From NCBI GenBank assembly GCA_003248315.1, contig QKWM01000004.1:4337001-4401000 (forward strand): a DNA stretch of 64,000 nucleotides. Direction: 5' to 3'. Within the stretch, counting starts at the first letter, position 1. Every line of letters starts with the position of its first letter. This DNA is from Streptomyces sp. SW4. Its GTDB lineage: Bacteria > Actinomycetota > Actinomycetes > Streptomycetales > Streptomycetaceae. Below are positions 17,799 to 27,886 of the stretch, piece by piece. A program made the translations under genes and the position numbers. The notes under the pieces were generated by a model. The model searched no databases. It worked only from the letters and a program-made list of their open reading frames with translations, and was not told where the DNA came from.

Positions 17799-18057
17799 GG
17801 CCCCGATTATCGGCGGCGCCCGCGATCCCCCGGCCGGCCGGGGCGGGGGCCGGCGCGGACAGTGGCGCACGCCACACGTTCCGGCCGCAACCGGTGAGAG
17901 GTCCGCCACGTGAGCGTCGCTCGGACTGGCGTACGCTGACGAGTCACTCGCGTTGCGCTGCGCGGCCCGGAGCCCCCGCTCCGCTCCGGGCGAGCCGCGG
18001 GGAGTCCCCACCCCGCACAGCCCCGCCGGACGCGAGGGACATCTGGGAGGTACGTAC

Positions 18058-19652
18058 ATGTCCGGGACGACCACGGCTGCCGTCGGGCTGCGCCGTCGGG
18101 CGGCCGGGGCCGGTGCCAACCGCTGGGTGGTGCTCGTCGTCCTCTGCGTCAGCCTGCTGCTGGTCGCCGTCGACGCCACCGTGCTGCACGTGGCGGTGCC
18201 CGCCGTCACCGAGGACCTCAGGCCCGGCGCGATCGAACTGCTCTGGATCGTCGACGTCTACCCGCTCGTCTGCGCCTCGCTGCTGATCCTGTTCGGCACG
18301 CTGGGCGACCGGGTGGGCCGCAGACGGGTCCTCCTTCTGGGGTACGCCCTCTTCGGCGTCGCCTCCGCGCTCGCCGCCTGCGCCGACAACGCCCACGTCC
18401 TCATCGTCGCCCGCGCGCTGCTCGGCGTCGGCGGCGCGATGATCATGCCGGCGACGCTGTCCATCCTGCGCCAGGTCTTCCCGGACCGGCGGGAGCGGGC
18501 GCTCGCCATCGGCATCTGGAGCGCGGTGGCGGCGGTCGGCGCGGCCGTCGGCCCGCTGCTCGGCGGCTTCCTGCTGGAGCACTTCTGGTGGGGCTCCGTC
18601 TTCCTGGTGAACATCCCGCTGATGCTGGTCAGCCTGCCCGTGGGCCGGCTGCTGCTGCCCGAGTCCAAGGGGAGGGAGAGGGCCCCTGGGACGTGACCGG
18701 GGCGCTGATGGCGGCGGCCGGGCTCTTCGGGGTGGTGCTCGGCGTCAAGCGGCTGGGCGGCGGGGAGGCCGTCGCGAGCGCGATGACGGTGCTCCCGCTC
18801 GTGGCGGGCGCGGGCTGCTGGCCGCGTTCGTCCGGCGCCAGCGCCGCCGCACCCATCCCTGGTGGACCTGCGGATGTTCCGTCGGCCGGCGTTCAGCACG
18901 TCCGTCGGGTGCATTGTGCTGGCGATGCTCGCGCTCGTCGGGCTGGAGCTGATCGCCGCCCAGTACCTGCAACTGGTGCTCGGACTGTCGCCGCTGGAGA
19001 CGGGGCTGCGGCTGCTGCCGCTGACCTTCGCCGCGATGGCGGCCGGGCTGGCGGGGCGCGGATGCTGCGGCGGTTCGGGCCGCGGCGGATGGTGTGCGCC
19101 GGCTTCTGCCTCACCGCCGGGGCGGTGGTGCTGCTGACGGCGATGGGGCGCGAGGACGACTGCGCCCTGCTGCTGACCGGTTTCGTGCTGCTCGGGTTCG
19201 GCCTGGAGACCACGCTGTTCGGTGCGTACGAGTCGATGCTGAGTGAGGCGCCGGCGGACCAGGCCGGCGGGGCGGCGGCGATCGGCGAGACGTCGTACCA
19301 GCTCGGGGCGGGCATCGGGATCGCGCTGCTCGGAAGCGTGATGAACGCGGCGTACGCGCCGGGGCTCGCCGGCGTGCCGGGGGTGCCGGGCCCGGCGTCG
19401 GAGTCGGCGGCGCACTCGCTGGGCGAGGCCTACGAGGTCGCCGCACAGCTCGGGGACCGGTGGGGCCGCTCTGCGGGAGGCGGCCCGGGACTCCTTCGTG
19501 CACGGGCTGCATGTGACGTTGCTGGTGAGCGCGGGGCTGCTGCTGCTCGGGCGGTGATGGCGCTGCGGCTGCCGCGGGCCATGCAGTGCGAGACGGAGCC
19601 GGTGAGCGTGCCGGCGCCGAGGGACGCGGTGGAGTCACGCGTCTCGGCATGA
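18058..19652 (+). CDS. MFS drug exporter, DHA2 (14-helix) type, about six frame breaks
   Basis: Proton-driven efflux protein of about 533 residues. After repair, family motifs appear in order: LLLVAVDATVLHVAVPAV in helix 1 (the DHA2 LDxTIVNVALP motif), GDRVGRRRVLLLGYALFG (motif A), ARALLGVGGAMIMPATLS (motif C area), SAVAAVGAAVGPLLGGFL (motif C), and later VGLELIAAQYLQLVLGLSPLETGL. Breaks fall near 18675, 18815, 18858, 19060, 19460 and 19550, the densest in the window. ATG 18058 has GGGAGG eight nt upstream. The 259-nt upstream region is shared with the divergent mannosyltransferase gene. The exported compound is unknown. Confidence 0.82.
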
Positions 19653-19817
19653 CGGTGCCCGGGCGGCCGGTTTCCGGCGCGGACCTCGGCTCGGGCGCGG
19701 TGTCTGCGCCGGACGCGCCGGGGAGCGGCCGCCGGCAGGCGCCGTGCCCCTGGTGGCGCGGGGTGGGGCAGGCTGGACGGGCGGTGTGCCCGGGCCGTAA
19801 CGTCGGGGCGAGCCGTT

Positions 19818-19838
19818 TTGACTAGCGCTGCTAGTTAA
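19818..19838. promoter_or_regulatory. Palindromic operator-like site upstream of glutaryl-CoA dehydrogenase
   Basis: TTGACTAGC-GCT-GCTAGTTAA: nine-base arms with one mismatch, 21 nt before the ATG. The form fits a TetR-family operator, and the TTGACT part could be a -35 box. A related palindrome precedes the aldehyde dehydrogenase at 59561. Confidence 0.6.
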
Positions 19839-19858
19839 GAGTCCCGGGAGGATCTGCC

Positions 19859-21045
19859 ATGGCCTCGTCCTCGAAGCCCCCGCCTTCGACCCCGCCGACC
19901 CGCTCGGCCTCGACGACCTGCTCGACCCCGAGGACCTCGCCGTCCGGGACACCGTCCGTTCCTGGGCGGCCGACCGCGTGCTGCCCCACGTGGCCGAGTG
20001 GTACGAGAAGGGGAGCTGCCCGGGATCAGGGAGCTGGCCCGCGAACTCGGCGGCATCGGAGCCCTCGGCATGTCCCTCGACGGCTACGGGTGCGCCGGCG
20101 CGAGCGCCGTGCAGTACGGACTGGCCTGCCTCGAACTGGAGGCCGCCGACTCCGGCATCCGCTCGCTGGTCTCCGTGCAGGGCTCGCTCGCCATGTACGC
20201 CGTGCACCGGTTCGGCAGCGAGGAGCAGAAGCAGCAGTGGCTGCCCCGGATGGCCGCCGGCGAGGTCATCGGCTGCTTCGGGCTCACCGAGCCCGACCAC
20301 GGCTCCGACCCGGCGTCCATGCGCACCTACGCCAAGCGCGACGGCACCGACTGGGTCCTCAACGGACGCAAGATGTGGATCACCAACGGCTCGGTCGCCG
20401 GGTCGCCGTCGTCTGGGCGCAGACCGACGACGGGATCCGCGGCTTCGTCGTGCCCGCCGACGCCCCCGGCTTCTCCGCCCCCGAGATCAAGCACAAGTGG
20501 TCGCTGCGCGCCTCGGTCACCAGCGAGCTGGTCCTCGACGACGTACGGCTGCCCGCCGACGCCGTCCTGCCGGAGGTCACCGGGCTGCGCGGTCCGCTCA
20601 GCTGCCTGTCGCACGCGCGGTACGGGATCGTGTGGGGCGCCATGGGCGCGGCCCGCAGCTGTTTCGAGGCGGCCCTGGAGTACGCGACGTCACGCGAGCA
20701 GTTCGGGCGGCCCATCGGCGGATTCCAGCTGACGCAGGCCAAGCTCGCCGACATGGCGGTCGAACTGCACAAGGGAATTCTGCTCGCCCATCACCTCGGG
20801 CGGCGCATGGACGCCGGCCGCCTGCGCCCCGAACAGGTCAGCTTCGGCAAGCTCAACAACGTGCGGGAGGCGATCGAGATCTGCCGCACGGCCCGGACGA
20901 TTCTCGGGCCAACGGGATCTCCCTCGAATACCCCGTGATGCGGCACGCGACGAACCTGGAATCGGTGCTCACCTACGAGGGCACCGTCGAGATGCACCAG
21001 CTCGTGCTGGGCAAGGCGCTCACCGGAATCGACGCCTTCCGGTAG
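19859..21045 (+). CDS. gcdH: Glutaryl-CoA dehydrogenase-like acyl-CoA dehydrogenase, four frame breaks
   Basis: FAD enzyme of about 396 residues. In the family it converts glutaryl-CoA to crotonyl-CoA in lysine/tryptophan breakdown, passing electrons to ETF. Seen: GCFGLTEPDHGSDPASM and WVLNGRKMWITNG (FAD and substrate sites), RYGIVWGAMGAARSCFEAAL, SREQFGRPIGGFQLTQAKLADM. Near the C-terminus is YPVMRHATNLESVLTYEGTVEMHQLVLG, here split only by normal residues, whose YEGT Glu is the catalytic base and whose following pattern is typical of GCDH rather than short-chain dehydrogenases. Breaks lie near 19880, 20012, 20400 and 20908, all in C or G runs. ATG 19859 has GGGAGG upstream. Confidence 0.85.
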
Positions 21046-21063
21046 GCCGCGGAAAAACGGGCG

Positions 21064-21090
21064 GGCAGGGCCGGTGGGTACGGCCCTGCC
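21064..21090. terminator. Hairpin terminator between convergent genes
   Basis: GGCAGGGCC and GGCCCTGCC form a 9-bp stem between the dehydrogenase stop and the sflA stop. It probably acts in both directions. Confidence 0.8.
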
Positions 21091-21528
21091 TCAGCTCTGG
21101 TTGAAGAAACCGTCCGAACGGTGCGCGGCCGGCTCGCCGCTGATGATCTGCGTGTCGGACGGGCTCAGCAGGAACACGCGGTTGGAGACCCGCTCGATCG
21201 AGCCGCGCAGGCCGAAGATCAGCCCGGCCGCGAAGTCGACGACGCGCTTGGCGTCGGCGGGCTCCATGGCCGTGAGGTTCATGATGACCGGGACCCCGTC
21301 CCGGAACAGCTCGCCGATGGCGCGCGCGTCCCGGAAGCTGTCCGGGGTGACCGTGCCGATGCGGCGGCCCTTCTCCTCGGCCGAGTCCGCGGCCACCTTC
21401 ACCCGCGGGTCCGTGACCCAGGCGTCCCCGGAGTCGGTGCCCTCGGAGTAGTCGTCGTCGTAGTAGCGCTCGTCATCGTTGTCGTCGACGAGGCCGAGCC
21501 ACGCACTCGCCTTGCGTACCGATCCCAT
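21091..21528 (-). CDS. sflA: SepF-like protein SflA
   Basis: 145 residues, intact. The N-terminal amphipathic stretch MGSVRKASAWLGLVDDNDDE resembles the membrane anchor of SepF, followed by an acidic linker (YYDDDYSEGTDSGD). The SepF fold then has SFRDARAIGELFRDGVPVIMNLT, DAKRVVDFAAGLIFGLRGSIERV and VFLLSPSDT. Streptomyces has SepF in the division cluster plus two SepF-like paralogues, SflA and SflB, that influence FtsZ and hyphal growth. The chromosomal position next to an acyl-CoA dehydrogenase fits SflA as I remember it. The start is clear, with GAGAGGAGG upstream. Confidence 0.88.
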   Translation of the reverse strand: MGSVRKASAWLGLVDDNDDERYYDDDYSEGTDSGDAWVTDPRVKVAADSAEEKGRRIGTVTPDSFRDARAIGELFRDGVPVIMNLTAMEPADAKRVVDFAAGLIFGLRGSIERVSNRVFLLSPSDTQIISGEPAAHRSDGFFNQS

Positions 21529-21816
21529 GGACGCCTCCTCTCACAGCGGTCTTTCGTGCTTTCCGCATCCCTATGGTCATCCATGATGCGGACGTCGCGC
21601 CAAGTGGATAGACGCCGCGCGGGGGTTTGTGACGGTACTGGTGCACAGCGAATCCGTCGAGAGTCCGTGTGTCCCAAGGGTCGTTTCCCAAACGGCTGCT
21701 GACTGTGAGTGAAATATGATTCTTCGCGGCGTACGGGTGACGGGCGGGGCGTACGGGTGAACGGGCTGGTCGATACGATGCCGCAGCTCAGCGTCGTACG
21801 GTCCACGGGGAGTGCC

Positions 21817-23118
21817 GTGTTCGGAATCGTCAGGCCCTGCCGTCACCGGCTCGGGGAGAAGCTCACCGGCCAGTGGATGGCGCATTTGTGCGGACTGTGC
21901 CTCGCGCTGCGCGGGGACCACGGACAGTTCGCGCGTATCGTGACGAACTACGACGGGCTTCTCATATCGGTGTTGACGGAGGCTCAGTCCGGGAACGACG
22001 GGCCCGGCGCGGGACGGCGTACGGCCGGTCCGTGCCCGCTGCGCGGCATGCGCACCGCCTCGGTCGCGAGCGGCGAGGGCGCCCGGCTCGCCGCGGCCGT
22101 CTCCCTGGTGCTGGCCTCGGCGAAGGTCCGCGACCACGTCGCCGACGGCGACGGGCTGCTGGCCCGCAGGCCGGTGGCGCGTGCCGCCCGCCGGGTGGCC
22201 GCCCGCTGGGACGCGGCCGGCGCCCGCTCCGGCACGGCCGTCGGATTCGACACGGCCGTCCTGGTCGACGCCGTGGACCGGCAGGCCGGCATCGAGGCGC
22301 TGGCCGGGCCGGGCACGCCGATCCTGGCGGTCACCGAGCCGACCGAGACCGCCACCGCCGCGGCCTTCGCGCACACCGCCCACCTGGCGGGCCGGCCGCA
22401 CAACGCCGAGCCCCTCGCCGAGGCCGGGCGCCTCTTCGGGCGGCTCGCCCATCTCCTGGACGCGGTGGAGGACCGTGCGGCCGACGCCGCCGCGGGCGCC
22501 TGGAACCCCCTCACCGCCACCGGCACCCCGCTCGCCGAGGCCCGGCGGCTCGCCGACGACGCGGTGCACGGCGTACGGCTGGCGCTGCGGGAGGCGGACT
22601 TCACCGACGGGCGGCTGGTGCACCGGCTGCTCGTGCACGAGCTGCGCACCGCGGTCGACCGGGCCTTCGGCACCGCCACCTGCGCGCACCGGCCGGCCCC
22701 GCCCGCCACCGCGCATTCCGCCACCCCGCTCGCCACCGGCCCGCTCGCCGCCGGCCCGCACGCCACCGTCCCGCCTGCGGCGGGCCCGTCCGCCGCGGGC
22801 CCGTACGCGCCGCCCGGCACCGGCGCTCCGGGTGCCCCGGGCGGTCCCGGCGGGCCGCTGCCGCCCGAGCCGCCGCACCGCAACCGCCGCGGGCTGCTCG
22901 CCGGGTGCGCCGTGTGGCTGGGCCTCGCCTGCACCTGCCAGCTGTGCTGCGGCACCTACCAGGACCCCTGGAGCGGGGAGCGCAAGCAGGGCCCGTGCGC
23001 CAACTGCGACTGCAGCGGATGCGGCGACTGCTGCAGCTGCTGCGAGTGCTGCGGCAACTGCGGCGGGGAGGACGGCTGCTGCGACGGCTGCGACTGCGGG
23101 TGCGACTGCGGCTGCTGA
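21817..23118 (+). CDS. DUF5685 family protein with cysteine-rich C-terminus
   Basis: 433 residues, intact. It opens VFGIVRPCRHRLGEKLTGQWMAHLCGLCLALRGDHGQ in outline, the typical start of the DUF5685 family with its HLCGLC cysteines, followed by about 250 mostly helical residues. A Pro/Ala/Gly linker (about 310-375), a short hydrophobic segment (LLAGCAVWLGLACTCQLCC), and a tail of about 60 residues holding over 20 cysteines follow, as Cys-Cys and Cys-x-Cys groups. I chose GTG 21817 because similarity to the family begins there; an upstream in-frame start at 21709 would add an unconserved leader. The function is unknown; the tail suggests metal binding or disulfide cross-links. Confidence 0.85.
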   Translation: MFGIVRPCRHRLGEKLTGQWMAHLCGLCLALRGDHGQFARIVTNYDGLLISVLTEAQSGNDGPGAGRRTAGPCPLRGMRTASVASGEGARLAAAVSLVLASAKVRDHVADGDGLLARRPVARAARRVAARWDAAGARSGTAVGFDTAVLVDAVDRQAGIEALAGPGTPILAVTEPTETATAAAFAHTAHLAGRPHNAEPLAEAGRLFGRLAHLLDAVEDRAADAAAGAWNPLTATGTPLAEARRLADDAVHGVRLALREADFTDGRLVHRLLVHELRTAVDRAFGTATCAHRPAPPATAHSATPLATGPLAAGPHATVPPAAGPSAAGPYAPPGTGAPGAPGGPGGPLPPEPPHRNRRGLLAGCAVWLGLACTCQLCCGTYQDPWSGERKQGPCANCDCSGCGDCCSCCECCGNCGGEDGCCDGCDCGCDCGC

Positions 23119-23166
23119 GGCGCCGTCGGCCGCCGTCGGGCCCGTGTGTGTGCCAGGGTGGCTGCC

Positions 23167-23950
23167 ATGACGACGGACGCATCCGAGGAGTGGCGGCGGT
23201 GGCACGAGCAGCGCGTCGCGACGGTGTCGGCGCCCTACGGGCCGCTCGCGGTGACCGGCACCCACTGGCTGGACGACTATCCGGACGGTCGACTTCCGGA
23301 CACCCCGGGAATCTGGCGTACGGACGGTGACGCGGTCCTGCTGACGGCCGGCGCGGCGGACGGGCTGACCGTGGACGGCCGGCCCTCGACGGTGCCGTAC
23401 GGCTCGCGGCCGACCCGGGACCGGCGAGCGCGGCCCGGGTGGCCCACGGCGAGCGGCGCCTGGTCGTGCTCGTCCGGGAGGGCGTCCGGGGCGTGCGCGT
23501 CTTCGACCCGGCCGCCGAGGCGCGGCGGGCGTTCCGCGGCATCGAGGCCACGCCGTACGATCCGCGCTGGTCCGTGCCGGGCCGCTTCACCCCGTACGGC
23601 GGCGGGCGGCGGGAGGTGCGGGTGCCGAACGCCGACGGGCGCGAACGCGGGCTGGGACTCGGCGGTGAACTGGCCTTCACCCTGGAGGGCCGGGAGCTGG
23701 CGCTCCAGGTGACCGTCGAGGAGGACGGCTCGCTGTGGGCGGTGTTCGCGGACGCCACCAGCGGGAGGGGAAGTTACCGCTTCCGGTTCCTGCGCCCGGC
23801 CGCGCCGGACGCCGACGGCCGCACCACGGTCGACTTCAACCGCGCGCTGCTGCCGCCGTGTGCGTTCGCCGACCACTTCGTCTGCCCCTTCCCGCCGCCG
23901 GGGAACACGCTGGGCACCGGGATCGCGGCGGGGAGCGGAACCTGCGCTGA
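23167..23950 (+). CDS. DUF1684 family protein, two frame breaks
   Basis: About 262 residues, cytosolic. Family features: an N-terminal EEWRRWHEQRVATVSAPYGPLAVTGTHWL, then ARRAFRGIEATPYDPRWSV, and a conserved C-terminal core YRFRFLRPAAPDADGRTTVDFNRALLPPCAF followed by FPPPGNTLGTGIAAGER. The first break is near 23415 (GACCCGGGACCGG). The second is in GCGGGGAGCGG near 23933, where one added G gives the expected end GERNLR and the TGA at 23948. The molecular function of DUF1684 is not established. It starts 48 nt after the DUF5685 gene and may be co-transcribed. Confidence 0.82.
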
Positions 23951-24006
23951 GCCCCCGGCTCGGCCGGAATCGTTCTGAGCCGAGCCCGGCTCGCCGGCTC
24001 GTACCC

Positions 24007-24036
24007 GGGGCGCGCCCTCCCCGCGTGGCGCGCCCC
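24007..24036. terminator. GC hairpin terminator after DUF1684 gene
   Basis: GGGGCGCGCC and GGCGCGCCCC form a 10-bp stem with a 10-nt loop, followed by TCGT. It lies 57 nt after the gene. Confidence 0.78.
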
Positions 24037-24227
24037 TCGTAGGTCGTTCAAGGCTTGACGGCCGAAAGGCACCCTTGCGCCGACCGGCCGTTCGGCCGAA
24101 TACTCCCCTCAGCGCTTGTCAGGGGCACGCCGTGTACGTAATCCGGACACCCGGCGTTCTCCTGGCTGCGCCTCACGGGCCCGCAACCCCACGACAGGGC
24201 CCCGACTTCCCCGTGGAGGAACGTAAA

Positions 24228-25135
24228 GTGAGGATCAAGCGCACCACCCCCCGCAGCGGCATCTCGAGACGGACTCGGCTGACCGCCGTATCCGCCGGCC
24301 TCGTGGCCGCCGCCGCGATCGCGGTCCCCAGCGCGAACGCGTCCGACACCCCCGCCACCTTCAGCTCCGCCGAGCTCAAGAGCGCCAGCGACTCGGTGCT
24401 GAAGGCCGACGTCCCGGGCACCGCGTGGGCCGTCGACAGCAAGACCGGCCGGGTGCTGGTCACCGTCGACAGCACCGTCTCCCAGGCCGAGATCGCCGAG
24501 ATCAAGAAGCAGGCCGGCGACAACGCCGACGCGCTCACCATCAAGCGCACCCCGGCAAGTTCACCAAGCTGATACAGGGCGGCGACGCCATCTACGCGAG
24601 CAGCTGGCGCTGCTCCCTCGGCTTCAACGTCCGCAGCAGCAACGGCACCCAGTACTTCCTGACGGCCGGCCACTGCACCGACGGCGCGGGCACCTGGTAC
24701 GCCAACTCCGGCCGGACCACGGTCCTCGGCTCGACCTCCGGGTCCAGCTTCCCGGGCAACGACTACGGCATCGTCCGGTACACCAACAGCTCCATCAGCA
24801 AGCCCGGCACCGCCAACGGCGTGGACATCACCCGCGCGGCCACGCCGAGCGTGGGCACCACCGTCATCCGGGACGGCTCGACCACCGGCACCCACAGCGG
24901 CCGCGTCACCGCCCTGAACGCCACCGTCAACTACGGCGGCGGCGACATCGTCTACGGGCTGATCCAGACGAACGTCTGCGCCGAGCCCGGCGACTCCGGC
25001 GGCCCGCTCTACGGCAGCAACGGCACCGCCTACGGTCTGACCTCCGGCGGCAGCGGCAACTGCTCCTCCGGTGGCACGACCTTCTTCCAGCCCGTCACCG
25101 AGGCCCTGAGCGCCTACGGGGTCAGCGTCTACTAG
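24228..25135 (+). CDS. sprB: Streptogrisin B-type secreted serine protease, one frame break
   Basis: Extracellular chymotrypsin-fold protease (family S1E), made as a pre-pro-protein of about 302 residues. The start region has paired arginines (RRTRLTAVSAG) and a signal peptide ending near VPSANAS. The propeptide contains SVLKADVPGTAWAVD and ends before the GGDAIYASSWRCSLGFNVR mature start. The catalytic triad is visible: His in TAGHCTDGA, Asp in NDYGIVRYT, Ser in PGDSGGPLY. Cysteine pairs match streptogrisins, and the end EALSAYGVSVY is that of streptogrisin B. GTG 24228 has GGAGGA about nine nt upstream. The single break near 24553 (CCCCGGCAAG) lies at the propeptide junction RTPGKF. Confidence 0.9.
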
Positions 25136-25167
25136 TCCGCCCCACCGGACGCAGCCGGCAGCATCAC

Positions 25168-25204
25168 GGAAGCCCCGCACGCGACAGCCGTGCGGGGGCT
25201 TCCC
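25168..25204. terminator. Terminator after the first streptogrisin gene
   Basis: GGAAGCCCCGCACG pairs with CGTGCGGGGGCTTCC around a short loop, with one extra G bulge, followed by CCCTGT. It starts 33 nt after the stop. Confidence 0.85.
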
Positions 25205-25500
25205 CCTGTCCGGCCCGGCGGAGGCGGTGAAGGCCGGGGCGCAAGGGGCGAGTTCCGGACAGGAGTAGACCTCACCGGCCGGTGACCGGCTCCTCGCACG
25301 GGGTGTTTGCAGCGCGAAGGCGCCGGGGCGGGGAGCGAAGGGTGAAGGCCGTGTGCGCGCCTTGGAGTTGTCGTGCGCACGTCTTGAAGTCGACCTTGTG
25401 TGCTACTGATGAGTTCGGAAGAGTTGGCGCCCGTCAACCAGCCTTCCGGTCCCCGAGGTCCCCACAACCTCTCGGACCGACCCCCACAGGAGGACGTGAG
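25205..25500 (+). promoter_or_regulatory. Upstream region of the second streptogrisin gene
   Basis: 296 nt without a gene. It contains TTGAAG at 25384 and TACTGA at 25404, too close for a standard sigma-70 promoter, and an ideal ribosome site GGAGG at 25490 ahead of the TTG start. No clear operator is seen. Confidence 0.35.
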
Positions 25501-26582
25501 TTGAAGCACCGACGCATACCCAAGCGGCGGGCGGCCGTGGCAGGTGCGGGCATCGCCGCACTCGTCGCCGCGGGAGTCACCTTCCAGAGTGCGAACGCCA
25601 GCGAGCCCACGCAGGCCTCGGCGCCCGGACCCTCTCGGTCGCGGCGGCCGGAAAGCTCGCTTCCAGCCTCGTCGAGGACCTGGGCGCCGACGCGGCGGGC
25701 GCGTACTACGACGCCGAGGCCAAGAGCCTCGTGGTGAACGTGCTCGACGAGACCGCCGCGCAGGCCGTCGAGAAGGCCGGCGCCGAGGCGAGAGTCGTGG
25801 AGAACTCGCTCGCCGAGCTGAAGAGCGCGCGCACCACCCTCAAGCAGGACGCGACCATCCCGGGCACGTCCTGGGTCACCGACCCGACCACCAACAAGAT
25901 CGTCGTCACCGCGGACCGCACGGTCTCCGAGGCCGAGTGGGCCAAGCTGACGAAGGTGGTCGACGGCCTGGGCGCCAAGGCGGAGCTGAAGCGCACCAAG
26001 GGCGAGTACAAGCCCTTCATCGCGGGCGGCGACGCCATCACCGGCAACGGCGGGCGCTGCTCGCTCGGCTTCAACGTGACCAAGGGCGGCGAGCCGCACT
26101 TCCTCACCGCCGGGCACTGCACCGAGGGCATCTCCACGTGGTCGGACTCCTCCGGCAACGTGATCGGCGAGAACGTCACGTCCAGCTTCCCGGGCGACGA
26201 CTACGGTCTCGTCAAGTACACCGCCGACGTCGCCCACCCGAGCGAGGTCAACCTCTACAACGGCTCCACGCAGGCCATCTCGGGCGCCGTCGAGGCCACC
26301 GTCGGCATGGAGGTGACCCGCAGCGGCTCCACCACCCAGGTGCACTCCGGCAAGGTCACCGGCCTGGACGCCACCGTGAACTACGGCAACGGCGACATCG
26401 TCAACGGCCTGATCCAGACCGACGTCTGCGCCGAGCCCGGCGACAGCGGCGGCTCGCTCTTCTCGGGCGACAAGGCGGTCGGCCTCACCTCCGGCGGCAG
26501 CGGCGACTGCACCTCCGGCGGGGAGACCTTCTTCCAGCCGGTGACGGAGGCCCTGTCGGCCACCGGGACGCAGATCGGCTGA
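25501..26582 (+). CDS. sprD: Streptogrisin D-type secreted serine protease, one frame break
   Basis: Second S1E protease, about 361 residues. It starts at a TTG with AGGAGGACG just upstream: LKHRRIPKRRAAVAGAG, a signal peptide ending VTFQSANAS. A long propeptide of about 140 residues has two repeated inhibitor-like parts (SYYDAEAK-like GAYYDAEAKSLVVNVLDE and NKIVVTADRTVSEAEW). The mature domain starts about FIAGGDAITGNGGRCSLGF with the triad TAGHCTEG, DDYGLVKYT and PGDSGGSLF, ending EALSATGTQIG. The order and length match streptogrisin D. The break near 25633 (GCCCGGACCC) falls just after the signal peptide. It is not co-transcribed with the first protease, because a terminator lies between. 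Confidence 0.9.
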
Positions 26583-26599
26583 TCCCCCACGCACCACGT

Positions 26600-26632
26600 G
26601 AAGTCCCGCCCGCGCGCGAGGGGCGGGACTTC
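26600..26632. terminator. Hairpin terminator between convergent genes
   Basis: GAAGTCCCGCCC and GGGCGGGACTTC form a perfect 12-bp stem with a 9-nt loop, between the protease stop and the facing membrane-protein gene. Confidence 0.88.
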
Positions 26633-26651
26633 CGCGTGCGGTCCCCGTGGG

Positions 26652-27718
26652 TCAGGCCACCTGGGTGGGCAGTTCCGCGTCCCGCCGTCGCCGGCGCAGC
26701 CCCGCCGCCACCATCGTGACCAGGACGCCGCCGGCCGCCCACGCCGACAGCACCAGCAGCGAGCCGGTCAGGGCGTGGCCCTCGAAATACGCGATCGAGC
26801 GCGCCGCCCAGGTGCCCGCGCCCGGCGGAAGCGCCGGGCCGATCGCCGCCCAGAACGGCGGCAGCATCGGCAGCGGGAAGGCGCCGCCCGCGCTCGGGTT
26901 GCCCGCGATCACCACGAGCAGGATGGCCAGGCCGATGCCGACGATCCCGAAGACGCCCTGGAGCGCCAGCGTGGCCGCGCCGACCGCGAAGGTGGTCAGC
27001 GCGCCCAGTCCCCACAGCGCCGCCACGCCGCCGGGCAGGGCGCCCAGGACCGGCCCGATGATCACCGCGCCGCCCAGTCCGCCGACCGCCGAGACCAGGG
27101 CCATCACGAGCAGCCGGATCGCCGCCCGGCGCGGGTCGGCGGGCCGTGCGCCGGTGCTGATCGCCAGGATCGAGGCGCACAGGTAGCCGCCGACGCACCA
27201 GCCGACGACGAGGTAGAAGGACGACAGCCCGTCGAAGTCCTGCGGCGAGGCCGGGGCCACGTCGACCGTCCGCAGGGTGCGCCCCTCGCCCCCTCCAGCC
27301 GGGTGACGAGGCCCTCCAGGGTGGAGGCGAGGACGGTGCCGCCGCCGGAGGCGACCAGGAGGGTGTCCCTGGTGCCGGCCGGGTTCAGGACCAGGGCGCC
27401 GTCGATCTCCCGGTCCTTGATCTGCCGGCGCGCGGTCGCCTCGTCGGCCACCGCGCGCGGGTCCAGCGGCGAGCCGGGCAGCCGGTCCAGCCGGGCCACC
27501 GCCTGGCCGGCCGCGGCCGGGGGCGCGACGACGCCGAAGGGCACGTCCCTGGGTCTGGGGTCGTGCAGCGCTCCGACGTAGGAGGCGATGAACAGCAGCT
27601 GGAGTGCGATCACACCCAGGACGAGCAGGGTGGCCCGCGGAGTGACGGCGTCCTTCACCTCGCCGAGGAACGAGCCGCGGGGGCTGCGCGGAGGTCCGGC
27701 GGGGGTGGTCTGTGTCAT
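26652..27718 (-). CDS. DUF3533/YhgE-like membrane protein, one frame break
   Basis: About 356 residues. A first membrane helix (ATLLVLGVIALQLLFIASYVG, shown in part) is followed by a large extracytoplasmic domain (DVPFGVVAPPAAAGQAVARL, IDGALVLNPAGTRDTLLVASG), then about five helices (SSFYLVVGWCVGGYLCASIL, AIRLLVMALVSAVGGLGGA, FAVGAATLALQGVFGIVGIG). This is the outline of ABC-2-related YhgE/Pip and DUF3533 proteins, some of which act in export or in cell-envelope stress. The break is near 27290 (CCCCTCCAG). ATG 27718 has no strong ribosome site. It is divergent from dnaE2. Confidence 0.75.
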
Positions 27719-27886
27719 GTCCCCACGGTCCGGTGAACGGGACGTTCGCGCAGGTGGGGCGGGGCCGAACGGATGTCGCACACGCATTCGAAAATTGGTC
27801 TATGGTGGGGGTGAGGTAGCTGGGAACAGACGTTCGAAAGGGCGTCGGGGCCCGACGTCGGAAGCTCACGAGTGCGGGAGGTGCGT

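Noticed and set aside
18058..19652. The MFS exporter as a decayed pseudogene
   Set aside because: Despite six frame changes, all helices and motifs are present and each change is a one-base deficit in a G/C run, the same pattern as in housekeeping genes.
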